Shown here piece by piece: positions 47,801 through 55,723 of a stretch of 64,000 bases of DNA (the first letter of the stretch is position 1; each line of letters starts with the position of its first letter). The position numbers and the translations under genes are program-made. The DNA lies in assembly GCA_014163555.1 (NCBI GenBank), contig JACJGO010000001.1:248001-312000 (forward strand), written 5' to 3'. This DNA is from Flavisolibacter longurius. Lineage in GTDB: Bacteria > Bacteroidota > Bacteroidia > Chitinophagales > Chitinophagaceae. Below the pieces are notes generated by a model, which saw only the letters and a list, made by a program, of their open reading frames with translations, did not search any database and was not told the origin of the DNA.

Positions 47801-48274
47801 TTATTTCAGCTTTTCATAACTCCGGCGGTAATCGTATTGCAGGTCTTCGTGCATACTGTCGATAGCAGCATTAATTTTTTTTACCTGGTTGTAATAGATT
47901 TTCGACAACAGGGTACTCCGTTTCCAATCGAGCTTTAATCCCTGAAAATTGGTACAGAAGTGCAGCAATACTTCCGCTTCCACTGTTTTGTCGCCGGCAT
48001 ACCGGATGTAGCGATTGGCAGTTCGCAACGCTTTGCGGATCGTTTTTTTGGCAAAGAACACACTGCTCGTATTCACGGCAGAAAAGATCTCATCCAACTC
48101 TTCCTTTACACTGCTGATATAATGCGGCAGGTCATCCGACTCAAAAAGCAGGAACGTAAGCAGTTCCTTGTTTTCCTTTTTGTACCGGGAAAGCCGGAGA
48201 CAAAGATCCATCAGGTCTTTTTTGTCCAGGTCCTTTAACCGTTGCTTGATCTCGTTGGCTGATGCTGCTTTCAT
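47801..48274 (-). CDS. Conserved helical protein, unknown
   Basis: A 157-residue cytoplasmic protein from the ATG at 48274 (MKAASANEIKQRLKDLDKKDLMDLCLRL). Charged and predominantly helical, with no signal peptide or membrane segment and no motif I can name. Patterns such as LDWKRSTLLSKIYYNQVKKINAAIDS and DYRRSYEKLK look like a helical-repeat fold. Similar small proteins occur in Bacteroidota. Its divergent neighbour is the Cys-containing small protein at 48389. Confidence 0.6.
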   Translation of the reverse strand: MKAASANEIKQRLKDLDKKDLMDLCLRLSRYKKENKELLTFLLFESDDLPHYISSVKEELDEIFSAVNTSSVFFAKKTIRKALRTANRYIRYAGDKTVEAEVLLHFCTNFQGLKLDWKRSTLLSKIYYNQVKKINAAIDSMHEDLQYDYRRSYEKLK

Positions 48275-48315
48275 ATGGATTGCTTCACTCAAAAATAATC
48301 AGCCCTGTTGTATAG

Positions 48316-48327
48316 TGATAAAAATCA
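48316..48327. promoter_or_regulatory. FNR-like box TGATAAAAATCA upstream of the copper module
   Basis: Perfect TGAT-N4-ATCA. It is centred at 48321.5, about 39-40 bases before the start point predicted by the TAATCTTC element (48347-48354), the usual activator position for FNR. Confidence 0.6.
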
Positions 48328-48372
48328 GGAATGACCTTGAGAAAGGTAATCTTCAACCCAACACGCAAAAAG

Positions 48373-48384
48373 GACATTTGTGTC
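48373..48384. promoter_or_regulatory. GACAT-type box in the leader of the copper module
   Basis: GACATTTGTGTC followed by TTAA, lying between the predicted transcription start and the ATG at 48389. It matches the nosZ and cytochrome boxes with one arm mismatch. Confidence 0.5.
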
Positions 48385-48388
48385 TTAA

Positions 48389-48778
48389 ATGAAACTGGTT
48401 GTTGTTTCCATATTAATTCTTCTAATGGCCACCCAGGCATTCAGCAAATGGGTGATCCTGCTGGAATTTAACCGCAACAGGGATTATATAGCGCAGAATC
48501 TTTGCGAAAACAGGACAAAGCCCTTGGTCAAATGTGGGGGCAAATGCCAGTTGACAAAAGCCCTCGAAAAAGATGAAAAGGGCTCTTCGTCTTCGCAAAC
48601 CGCTAAATCGGGCTTTGTTGAAATATTGTTTTTACAGGCAGGTTCTGACGAACAAGGTCCTCTGCTTACCACCTCATTATCCGGCCAATGGCCACCGTTT
48701 CAAATGCAGCTTGCCGTTCTTCCACCACACGCCATCTTTCATCCCCCGGCTTCGGTAACCGATTCCATTGCCTCTTAG
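48389..48778 (+). CDS. Small exported Cys-containing protein preceding TonB receptor
   Basis: A 129-residue protein with a signal peptide (LVVVSILILLMATQAFS). A conserved-looking core NRDYIAQNLCENRTKPLVKCGGKCQLTKALEK contains three Cys (C-x9-C-x3-C), followed by a low-complexity middle and a Pro/His tail (LPPHAIFHPPAS). Such proteins are found in front of TonB receptor genes in Bacteroidota; a metal-binding role is likely but unproven. The end may overlap an alternative upstream start of the receptor gene. Confidence 0.7.
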   Translation: MKLVVVSILILLMATQAFSKWVILLEFNRNRDYIAQNLCENRTKPLVKCGGKCQLTKALEKDEKGSSSSQTAKSGFVEILFLQAGSDEQGPLLTTSLSGQWPPFQMQLAVLPPHAIFHPPASVTDSIAS

Positions 48779-48812
48779 TTCCGTTCATTCATTGTTCATC
48801 GAAACGTTTACC

Positions 48813-51146
48813 ATGTCATACCTAGTCAGGGTACTGGCAGTAGTGCTTTTTCTACTGGCAGTTCCTACCCTTTTTGCCCAGAAAACCGTAAAAGGAAAAA
48901 TCATTGATGCCGTTACAAAAGAACCGATCAGCGGCGCCACCATCCAATGCTCCGGTGCCGACTGCCAATGCGGTTGCGCCACATCGGCCACTGGTGATTT
49001 TGAAATGCATTGCAGGAACTGCAAAACACTTACGGTCTCGTTTATTGGTTACCAGCCGCAAATAATTTCTGTTGAAGCCGACAATAGCCTCGTAGCACTG
49101 GTGCCGGCCGCATCGCTGCTGAATGAGGTGGTGATCTCCTCCAGCCGCCAGCCGGTACGCCGCGCCGAAGCCCCTGTTGCCATTGCTACCATCAGCACCA
49201 AAACCATTATGGACGCAAAACCCACCACCGTTGACCAGGTGCTGAACAAAGTAAGCGGCGTTTACATGGTGAATCTTGGCAACGAGCAACACCAGATGAG
49301 CATTCGTCAGCCCATGACCACAAAAGGGTTGTTTCTCTACCTTGAAGATGGCATCCCGTTGCGTACAACAGGTTTATTCAACCACAATGCCTTGCTGGAA
49401 ATGAATATGGCGGCCGTAAAAACCATTGAAGTGATCAAAGGCCCTTCTTCCTCGCTGTACGGCAGTGAGGCCATTGGTGGCGTAGTGAATTTTATCATGG
49501 CTTCGCCTACTGCCGTACCGGTAGCAAAGCTTTCGGCACAGGCTAACAGTCTTGGTTACACGAGAACAGATCTGCAGAGCAGCGCTACCAGTGGAAAATT
49601 TGGCGTAGCGGTGAGCGGTTATTATGCGCAACGCAGAAATGGGTTTATTGAATACAGTGATTTTACAAAGGCTACGTTCACGGTTCGTATGAATTATGCT
49701 ATTTCCCAGGCAACTACCCTCGCCAACAGCCTCACCTGGATGCAATACAGGAGCGATATGGGTGGGAGCATCGACAGCAGCCGCTTTGCCAACCGCTCCT
49801 TTACCAGCCAGCAAACATTTACTTACCGCAATGTTGATGCCCTGCGCTACCGGTCTACACTAAGCCATAGCTGGAATGAAAAAAGCAAATCCGCCGTTTC
49901 ATTAGTTTATCGCGACAATAGCATTGCACAAAATCCAGCCTATGGAATCAAAAATGATTACAGACGCGTAAGCAGCGGCGCATGGACTGGAAATAAAGCC
50001 TTGGCGCATGGTGAGATCAACAGCAGCACCTTTAACAGTTATGCTATAGTGGCGCAGCACAAACAGGCCTTTGCCTGGAAGAATGCCGTGGTGATTGGCG
50101 GTATCAGCGCCGATTTCAGTCCTTCCCTGTATCGTGCAAATTATATCCGCATCCAGGTTGATTCCGTACGCAATAAATATATCGGCTACTCGGAGGCCGA
50201 CAGTGTGCTGACTTATTATAAAAATGGCGTAAACAATTACGCAGCCTTTGCCAACGTTGAATTTTCACCAGTAAAAACATTGCGCATTGTTGCTTCGCTG
50301 CGCTACGACCTGTTCCGGTATAACTTTGACAATTACCTGAAACCGTCTTCCTTTAGCGGTTCGGCTGACACCGTAAATACCTTTTATGCAGTAAGCCCAA
50401 AACTTGGCTTTACCTACAATTTTTCTTCCCGCACCGGATTGTACGTCAATTACAGCCAGGGTTTTGTCCCTCCGCAGGTAACCGAAATGTACCGCGGTGT
50501 AAGAGTTCCTACCCTGGCGCCTTCCGTTTTTCATAATTACGAAATGGGTGGCTGGGCAGAGATCATCAAAAACAGGTTATCGGGTGATATCAGCATTTAC
50601 GAACTAAGAGGAACCAACGAGATTGTTTCTGTTCGCCTGGACGATGGCTCTACCGAGAACCGGAATACCGGCAAAACCTTACACCGTGGAATTGAGCTGG
50701 GACTGCAGGCCACACCCGTGAAAGATCTGAGTGTTCGATTTACCGGGGCGTACAGCCAGCACCGCTTTACTGCCTTTGTAGAAAAGGGAATTGATTATGG
50801 TGGAAAAGAAATGAACGGCGCTCCTGCCTGGATGCACAACGCGGAGGTTTGGTACAAACCATCATTTGTAAAAGGGTTACGGATTGGTGCCGAGTGGCAG
50901 AAACTGGGTGCTTATTTTATGGATCCTGCCAATACAACAACCTATGAAGGATTCAACGCTCTACACCTGCGTGCCGGTTACCAATGGAAGGCTACAGAAC
51001 TGTGGGTGAATGTATTGAATGCTACCAACCAGTACTACGCATTTGCGGCCAGTCGCAGCAACTCCGGGTACAGTTATACTCCCGCTGAGCCTCGAAATAT
51101 TACGGTGGGCGTTGCCTTTGATTTTGGCAAGCTGATAAAAAACTAA
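48813..51146 (+). CDS. TonB-dependent receptor with Cys-rich N-terminal domain
   Basis: 777 residues from the ATG at 48813: signal peptide, CarboxypepD_reg-like domain, plug (VDQVLNKVSGVYMVNLGN, IEVIKGPSSSLYGSEAIGGVVNF) and barrel ending ITVGVAFDFGK. The N-terminal domain is unusual in carrying six Cys: Cys46, 51, 53, 55 and 67, 70, with His66, in the CSGADCQCGC and HCRNC stretches. That suggests soft-metal binding. With the PepSY and SCO genes behind it, copper uptake for NosZ is the best guess; haem or siderophore uptake are alternatives. Confidence 0.9.
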   Translation: MSYLVRVLAVVLFLLAVPTLFAQKTVKGKIIDAVTKEPISGATIQCSGADCQCGCATSATGDFEMHCRNCKTLTVSFIGYQPQIISVEADNSLVALVPAASLLNEVVISSSRQPVRRAEAPVAIATISTKTIMDAKPTTVDQVLNKVSGVYMVNLGNEQHQMSIRQPMTTKGLFLYLEDGIPLRTTGLFNHNALLEMNMAAVKTIEVIKGPSSSLYGSEAIGGVVNFIMASPTAVPVAKLSAQANSLGYTRTDLQSSATSGKFGVAVSGYYAQRRNGFIEYSDFTKATFTVRMNYAISQATTLANSLTWMQYRSDMGGSIDSSRFANRSFTSQQTFTYRNVDALRYRSTLSHSWNEKSKSAVSLVYRDNSIAQNPAYGIKNDYRRVSSGAWTGNKALAHGEINSSTFNSYAIVAQHKQAFAWKNAVVIGGISADFSPSLYRANYIRIQVDSVRNKYIGYSEADSVLTYYKNGVNNYAAFANVEFSPVKTLRIVASLRYDLFRYNFDNYLKPSSFSGSADTVNTFYAVSPKLGFTYNFSSRTGLYVNYSQGFVPPQVTEMYRGVRVPTLAPSVFHNYEMGGWAEIIKNRLSGDISIYELRGTNEIVSVRLDDGSTENRNTGKTLHRGIELGLQATPVKDLSVRFTGAYSQHRFTAFVEKGIDYGGKEMNGAPAWMHNAEVWYKPSFVKGLRIGAEWQKLGAYFMDPANTTTYEGFNALHLRAGYQWKATELWVNVLNATNQYYAFAASRSNSGYSYTPAEPRNITVGVAFDFGKLIKN

Positions 51147-51149
51147 ACA

Positions 51150-52715
51150 ATGTCCCTCAAAAAATATTTTCGCCGGCATGTCTATCGCTGGCACCGTATC
51201 ACCAGCCTGCTGGTTGCTGTTCCCATTTTGTTATGGACCATCAGCGGATTTCTCCATCCTGTGATGGGACTTTTAAAACCGTATGTCCCTAACAGCTATT
51301 TACCCGGGGCATCGCTTGATTCCGCCCGGTTAACTGTGCCTTTACAATCAGCCCTGAAACAAAATGGAATCAACACTTTTCGCAAGGTTCGCATGGTAAA
51401 GTTGTACAAGGGATATTATTACCAGGTGGCGCAGGCAGGTATCGATTCACTAACATATGTAAACTGTGAAAGCGGCCGTTTGCTTAAGAATGGCGACAGG
51501 TTGTATGCAGGCTACCTTGCGCAGCGTTACCTATTTGAAAAAAACGTTTCGCAAAAGGAAAACGGCCACCGCCATCACCAACAAGGCTTTCATCAAATGA
51601 GCCTTACCAGACCTGATTTGGTTTCAACAAAACGGTCTACACCAGAGAATTACAAAATCACCGCCACTATCCTGTTGACTTCTTTTACCAGATATTATAA
51701 AAAAAGTAACAAGCTCCTCCCGGTGTATGAAGTAGCTTTTGACAGGGAAGACGGTATTCGTTTGTATATCGAAACCGCCTCCGACCGACTGGCCCTGGCT
51801 TCAGATCATAACAAGCGGAGGTTTACAACTTTTTTTGCCGTTACACATAGCTGGAGTTTTCTGGACAACTGGGGAAAAGCAAAGTCTGTTGTTCTGGGAA
51901 GCTTTTCAACGCTTTGTTTTCTCTCCTGCGTGTTTGGCTTTGCCGTGTACAATGTCCTGAACAAAAAAAAGCCATCCGCCAACGCCAGCAAACGCTGGCA
52001 CCGGTGGCTTGGCAATGTGTTCCTGGTAACCACACTGCTCTATGCATTCAGTGGTGCCTGGCATGCGTTTGCCAAAATACCGGAAAAACCTACAACAAGC
52101 AATAAAGCTGTATCAGCGTTATGGCAGAGCAGCGAACTGGCTGGAAGCATTTCCCCAAAAACACTGTTTGCAGGAGAAGAAAAAATTACGGGATTGTCAC
52201 TGGTAAAAATTAATGAGAACAAGTACTGGCGGGTTATTTTTCAAAAAGGGAAAGAAAAAAGCTGCCGTTATATTTCTTTGACATCGGATGATGAATTGAA
52301 AAATGGTGATGAAACATACGCCAGGGAACTTGCTTGTGCATGGAAGGGCGTTTCGCCGGCTTCTGTTGTGAAAACAACTCGCCTTACCTCCTTTACGAAT
52401 CGTTACAGCATGATGAACAAACGCCTGCCGGTTTGGGAAACAGCCTTTACCGACGGTACGAATTATTATGTGGAAACAGCAACAACAAGTCTTGCAGCGG
52501 TATCAATGCCTTCTGACGGCGCAGAGCGTTTTAGCTTCAGCAACCTGCACATGCATCATTACTGGGAAATGTGGCTTGGGAAAGAGACCGGAAAACAGGT
52601 AAAAAATTTGGTGATGTTTTCATCCACACTAGGACTGTTGCTGCTGACCCTTACTGGTATACTGCTTTACCTGTCGAAAAAACAGGGCAAGCGGCCAATG
52701 GTTTCAAAAACCTGA
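51150..52715 (+). CDS. PepSY-associated membrane protein
   Basis: A 521-residue inner-membrane protein of the PepSY_TM group: helix 1 (WHRITSLLVAVPILLWTISGFLHP), a PepSY-like periplasmic domain, HSWSFLDNW, two central helices (SFSTLCFLSCVFGFAVYNVL; WHRWLGNVFLVTTLLYAFSGAWHAF), a second periplasmic domain and a last helix (LGLLLLTLTGILLYL). A His patch (NGHRHHQQGFH) lies in the first loop. Relatives partner TonB receptors for iron or copper reduction/transfer. It starts 3 bases after the receptor stop. Confidence 0.88.
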   Translation: MSLKKYFRRHVYRWHRITSLLVAVPILLWTISGFLHPVMGLLKPYVPNSYLPGASLDSARLTVPLQSALKQNGINTFRKVRMVKLYKGYYYQVAQAGIDSLTYVNCESGRLLKNGDRLYAGYLAQRYLFEKNVSQKENGHRHHQQGFHQMSLTRPDLVSTKRSTPENYKITATILLTSFTRYYKKSNKLLPVYEVAFDREDGIRLYIETASDRLALASDHNKRRFTTFFAVTHSWSFLDNWGKAKSVVLGSFSTLCFLSCVFGFAVYNVLNKKKPSANASKRWHRWLGNVFLVTTLLYAFSGAWHAFAKIPEKPTTSNKAVSALWQSSELAGSISPKTLFAGEEKITGLSLVKINENKYWRVIFQKGKEKSCRYISLTSDDELKNGDETYARELACAWKGVSPASVVKTTRLTSFTNRYSMMNKRLPVWETAFTDGTNYYVETATTSLAAVSMPSDGAERFSFSNLHMHHYWEMWLGKETGKQVKNLVMFSSTLGLLLLTLTGILLYLSKKQGKRPMVSKT

Positions 52716-52728
52716 CAAAAATCAGGTT
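52709..52728. promoter_or_regulatory. Palindrome with FNR-like core upstream of SCO1 gene
   Basis: AACCTGA-N6-TCAGGTT, a perfect 7+7 bp inverted repeat with inner TGACAAAAATCA (52714-52725), which reads TGATTTTTGTCA on the other strand. It overlaps the end of the PepSY gene and could be either an operator or a weak terminator. Confidence 0.4.
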
Positions 52729-52834
52729 CCGGGTGAAGACACATCATGTACTGACTTTTTTGTGACAAATACTTTTACCCAACAAACGGTTCACAACCAC
52801 AAGACAACAAACAAACGGCAACGCCGGTATAAAC

Positions 52835-53449
52835 ATGCTGAAAAAATATTCCATATCGCTGATTATCGCCGTCGTTCTGATCACACCCATTACAGTGTTT
52901 GCCATTGTAAATTGGATTGAAAACAAAGGACGTGCCCTGCCCGTTTATGAGGGAGAAAATCATAAGATCACCAACTTCAAGTTAACGAACCAGAACGGCG
53001 ATACGGTAACGCTGCAAAACTGGAAGAACAAGATTGTCGTGGCTGATTTCTTTTTTACGCATTGCCCGCTTATTTGTCCCAAAATGACAAGCAACCTGAA
53101 AAAGGTGCAGGCAGCTTTTCCCGATAAAGAAAACTTACAGTTCACTTCATTTTCTGTAGATCCTGTCAGAGACTCGGTGCCCCAGTTAAAAGTTTTTGCA
53201 AACAGGTTTGGCATCACCGGCAACTGGCATCTTCTCACCGGTGACAAGGTTGCCATTTACAATCTGGCGCGGAAAAGTTTTGCGGTGGACGCAAGCAAAG
53301 GCGATGGCGGCAGACACGATTTTATTCACAGCGATAAACTCGTGCTTCTCGATGCCGATCACCGCATCCGTGGCTATTACAGCGGCACCACTGACAAAGA
53401 CGTTCTTCAATTAATCAACGACATAAAAAAACTATACAATGAAAGGTAG
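52835..53449 (+). CDS. SCO1/SenC-family copper chaperone
   Basis: A 204-residue thioredoxin-fold protein anchored by one N-terminal helix (SISLIIAVVLITPITVFAIV). The copper site is complete: CPLIC (C-x3-C in FFTHCPLICPKM) and the distal His in GGRHDFIHSDKLVLLD. SCO proteins load copper into CuA sites, so delivery to NosZ or an oxidase is plausible. It overlaps the cytochrome gene by 11 bases. Confidence 0.95.
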   Translation: MLKKYSISLIIAVVLITPITVFAIVNWIENKGRALPVYEGENHKITNFKLTNQNGDTVTLQNWKNKIVVADFFFTHCPLICPKMTSNLKKVQAAFPDKENLQFTSFSVDPVRDSVPQLKVFANRFGITGNWHLLTGDKVAIYNLARKSFAVDASKGDGGRHDFIHSDKLVLLDADHRIRGYYSGTTDKDVLQLINDIKKLYNER

Positions 53450-53963
53450 ATTCTTATTTTTTGCTTTGATCACATCACTCCTGTTGCAGGCGGCACCGCC
53501 CGTGGAAGAAGGAAAGACCATCTTTACGTCGCGTTGCGCCGGTTGCCACAATGTAAACAAACAGGTGCTGGGCCCGGCCCTGGCAGGAGTTGATCAACGG
53601 CGGAGCATGGATTGGATCGTCAATTTTGTTCAGTCCTCGCAGGCCTTGATCCAAAGCGGAGATAAAGATGCCGTGGCCCTTTTCAAGCAGTTCAACAACA
53701 TTCCGATGCCGGACCACAAAGACCTGACGGCCGATCAGATTAAAAACGTGGTTTCCTATATTCAGGCAGAATCCCAGGCTGCAACCGTTGTAAAAAAAGA
53801 TGAACAGCCCAAAAACCAACCGGCACCAACCTTACTTTCAGTTATTGGCAGCAGTCCAAGCCTGATTGCCGTTTTTTCCATTCTTGCCGTTATGCTGGCC
53901 AGTGTGCTGTTGTTTGCCTATAAGGTAAAACAATACCAACGCAGCATTGCTGCTGGAAAATAA
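53439..53963 (+). CDS. Membrane-anchored cytochrome c
   Basis: A 174-residue protein: signal peptide, class I cytochrome c domain with CAGCH (33-37), GPALAGVDQRRSMDWIVNFV and candidate axial Met in NIPMPDH, then a Lys/Pro linker and a C-terminal helix (LIAVFSILAVMLASVLLFAY). It is related to the lipoprotein cytochrome at 38059, with a different anchor. Coupled to the SCO1 gene by overlap. A possible electron carrier for NosZ. Confidence 0.94.
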   Translation: MKGRFLFFALITSLLLQAAPPVEEGKTIFTSRCAGCHNVNKQVLGPALAGVDQRRSMDWIVNFVQSSQALIQSGDKDAVALFKQFNNIPMPDHKDLTADQIKNVVSYIQAESQAATVVKKDEQPKNQPAPTLLSVIGSSPSLIAVFSILAVMLASVLLFAYKVKQYQRSIAAGK

Positions 53964-53998
53964 ATCTTGTTTTTTTCGTATTCGATTCAGTGTACAAG

Positions 53999-54018
53999 GC
54001 CCCGGAAGCGGGGCTTTT
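53999..54018. terminator. Terminator between cytochrome c and sensor kinase genes
   Basis: GCCCCG-GAAG-CGGGGC hairpin with a following T run. It lies between convergent genes and may serve both. Confidence 0.8.
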
Positions 54019-54019
54019 G

Positions 54020-55654
54020 TTATGCCGGCACCGGACTTTGTGCCGCGATAAAAAGCTTTTGAGAAACGGGTAGGTTCAACTGAAACTTTGCACCCTCGCC
54101 AAAAATGCTTTGTGCCGAGATGGTGCCATGGTGAATGTCCACTATTTTTTTGCAGATGGCAAGACCAATGCCTGTTCCCTGCACCTGCTGTTGGCTGTGC
54201 AGGCGCTGAAAGATTTCAAAGATTTGTTCTGCATAGGTTTGGTCGAAGCCAATGCCGTTATCCGTTATTTCCACCTGCACAAATTGCTCACGGCTCCAGT
54301 TATACGTAAATCCCCGCATGGCGAGCATGGTCTCATCTTTCAGGTTATAATTTTCAATGTCATCAACGCCTACCATTTTACAGCTAATGCTGATTTGTGG
54401 CGCTTCGCCATTTTTTCCAAATTTGATGGCATTGCTGATCAGGTTTTGGAAAAGCTGTTCCATCTGCGACGGAACGGCATCAATCACCGGTAGTTTATCC
54501 AGTTGAATAGAAGCACCAGTTTCTTCAATGGCGACTTCCATGTCGGAGATCACCTGCTTTACAATCGTATTCAGGTCGGTTGGCACAAACGCTTCGTTGG
54601 AAACACGCAGGCTCGAAAAGGCAAGAATGTCATCGATAAGCCGCTGCATACGGCCAGCCGATTGCACAATTTTATCCATATACAAGCTGCCCTTTTCATT
54701 CAGGCTACCGTTGGCTTCTTTTTCCAGCAACGAAGCAAAGGTTACGATCTTCCGCAGGGGCTCCTGCAAATCATGCGAGGTGACATACGCAAACCGCTGT
54801 AGTTCCGCATTGGACGTTTCCAGTGCATGCGTTCTTTCCACCAGTTGCTGTTGCGCTTTTTGAATTTCAGTAATATCCTGCCCTGTACCCATCATGCGAA
54901 CCACCACATCATTTTCATCCAGTTGTACCTCTCCTCTTGCCTGCACTACTTTTTCAGAACCATCTTCAAATAGAATACGGTGCGTATAAGAAGGAAACTT
55001 CTTTTCCGCAAAGGCTTTTTCCACTGCTGCATTGACAAAATCGCGGTCATCCGGATGTACCTTTTGCAGGTAGCTTTCGTAAGACATTTCATTTACCGGA
55101 ATCCCGTACATCTTACACAGTTCATTCGACCAGGTAACCTTGTTGGCAACAACATCCCACTGCCAATGTCCCAGCTTTGCAATTTCTTGGGCCGCATTGA
55201 GCTGCTCATTGGCCACTACCAGGTCACCTTCCACTCTTTTACGTTCAGTAATTTCCTTTTCCAGTTCGGCATGGCTGCGCAAAGAGTTGGCAACCGGCAA
55301 AATTTTAATCAGATAAAGAACCGTTGCCCAACTCACGACACCTGTAACGAAGCGTACTAACGCATTCAGGCGATAGGCAGGAAACCAAAAAGTAACGGCA
55401 TCCAGAAAATGCGTAGTGCCACAGGCAAGGATAAAGGCTGCGAACAGAAAATAAGCCCGAACGAATTTTGCATCGTGTCGTCGGGAAATAAACCGGAGAA
55501 TGGTGATGGGAATGGCAAAATATGCCGACCAAATCAGGAGATCGCTAATGATATAAAGCCATCCGTGAAAATCTGTCCAGTTGCCGCAGTACCAGCGGGG
55601 TGGCCAGTCGGCCGTATCAAAAAGTTTGCTGAAAAAATCGAGTAGCGTTTGCAT
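54020..55654 (-). CDS. Histidine kinase with ethylene-receptor-like membrane domain
   Basis: A 544-residue sensor kinase. Residues 30-120 form three helices that match plant ETR1: ISDLLIWSAYFAIPITIL and ILACGTTHFLDAVTFW. The copper/ethylene ligand residues are present with exact spacing: Asp38, Tyr45, Cys78, His82 against ETR1 Asp25, Tyr32, Cys65, His69. Then come a coiled coil, a PAS domain (about 150-265, KLGHWQWDVVANKVTWSNELCKMYGIP), a HisKA domain with SHDLQEPLRKI and HATPase_c (NLISNAIKFG, DNGIGFD, GTGIGLAICKK). No response regulator is adjacent. It sits beside copper genes, which may or may not be meaningful. Confidence 0.93.
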   Translation of the reverse strand: MQTLLDFFSKLFDTADWPPRWYCGNWTDFHGWLYIISDLLIWSAYFAIPITILRFISRRHDAKFVRAYFLFAAFILACGTTHFLDAVTFWFPAYRLNALVRFVTGVVSWATVLYLIKILPVANSLRSHAELEKEITERKRVEGDLVVANEQLNAAQEIAKLGHWQWDVVANKVTWSNELCKMYGIPVNEMSYESYLQKVHPDDRDFVNAAVEKAFAEKKFPSYTHRILFEDGSEKVVQARGEVQLDENDVVVRMMGTGQDITEIQKAQQQLVERTHALETSNAELQRFAYVTSHDLQEPLRKIVTFASLLEKEANGSLNEKGSLYMDKIVQSAGRMQRLIDDILAFSSLRVSNEAFVPTDLNTIVKQVISDMEVAIEETGASIQLDKLPVIDAVPSQMEQLFQNLISNAIKFGKNGEAPQISISCKMVGVDDIENYNLKDETMLAMRGFTYNWSREQFVQVEITDNGIGFDQTYAEQIFEIFQRLHSQQQVQGTGIGLAICKKIVDIHHGTISAQSIFGEGAKFQLNLPVSQKLFIAAQSPVPA

Positions 55655-55723
55655 AAGCGGTTCCCAAAATACTGTTTTCCGCTGTTGCAGTCAATGGATT
55701 CAGAAAATTTCTAACCCGCTAAA

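Noticed and set aside
52751-52767. Additional FNR-like site CTGACTTTTTTGTGAC
   Set aside because: The half-sites are direct-like and spaced wrongly for a TGAT-N4-ATCA dyad.
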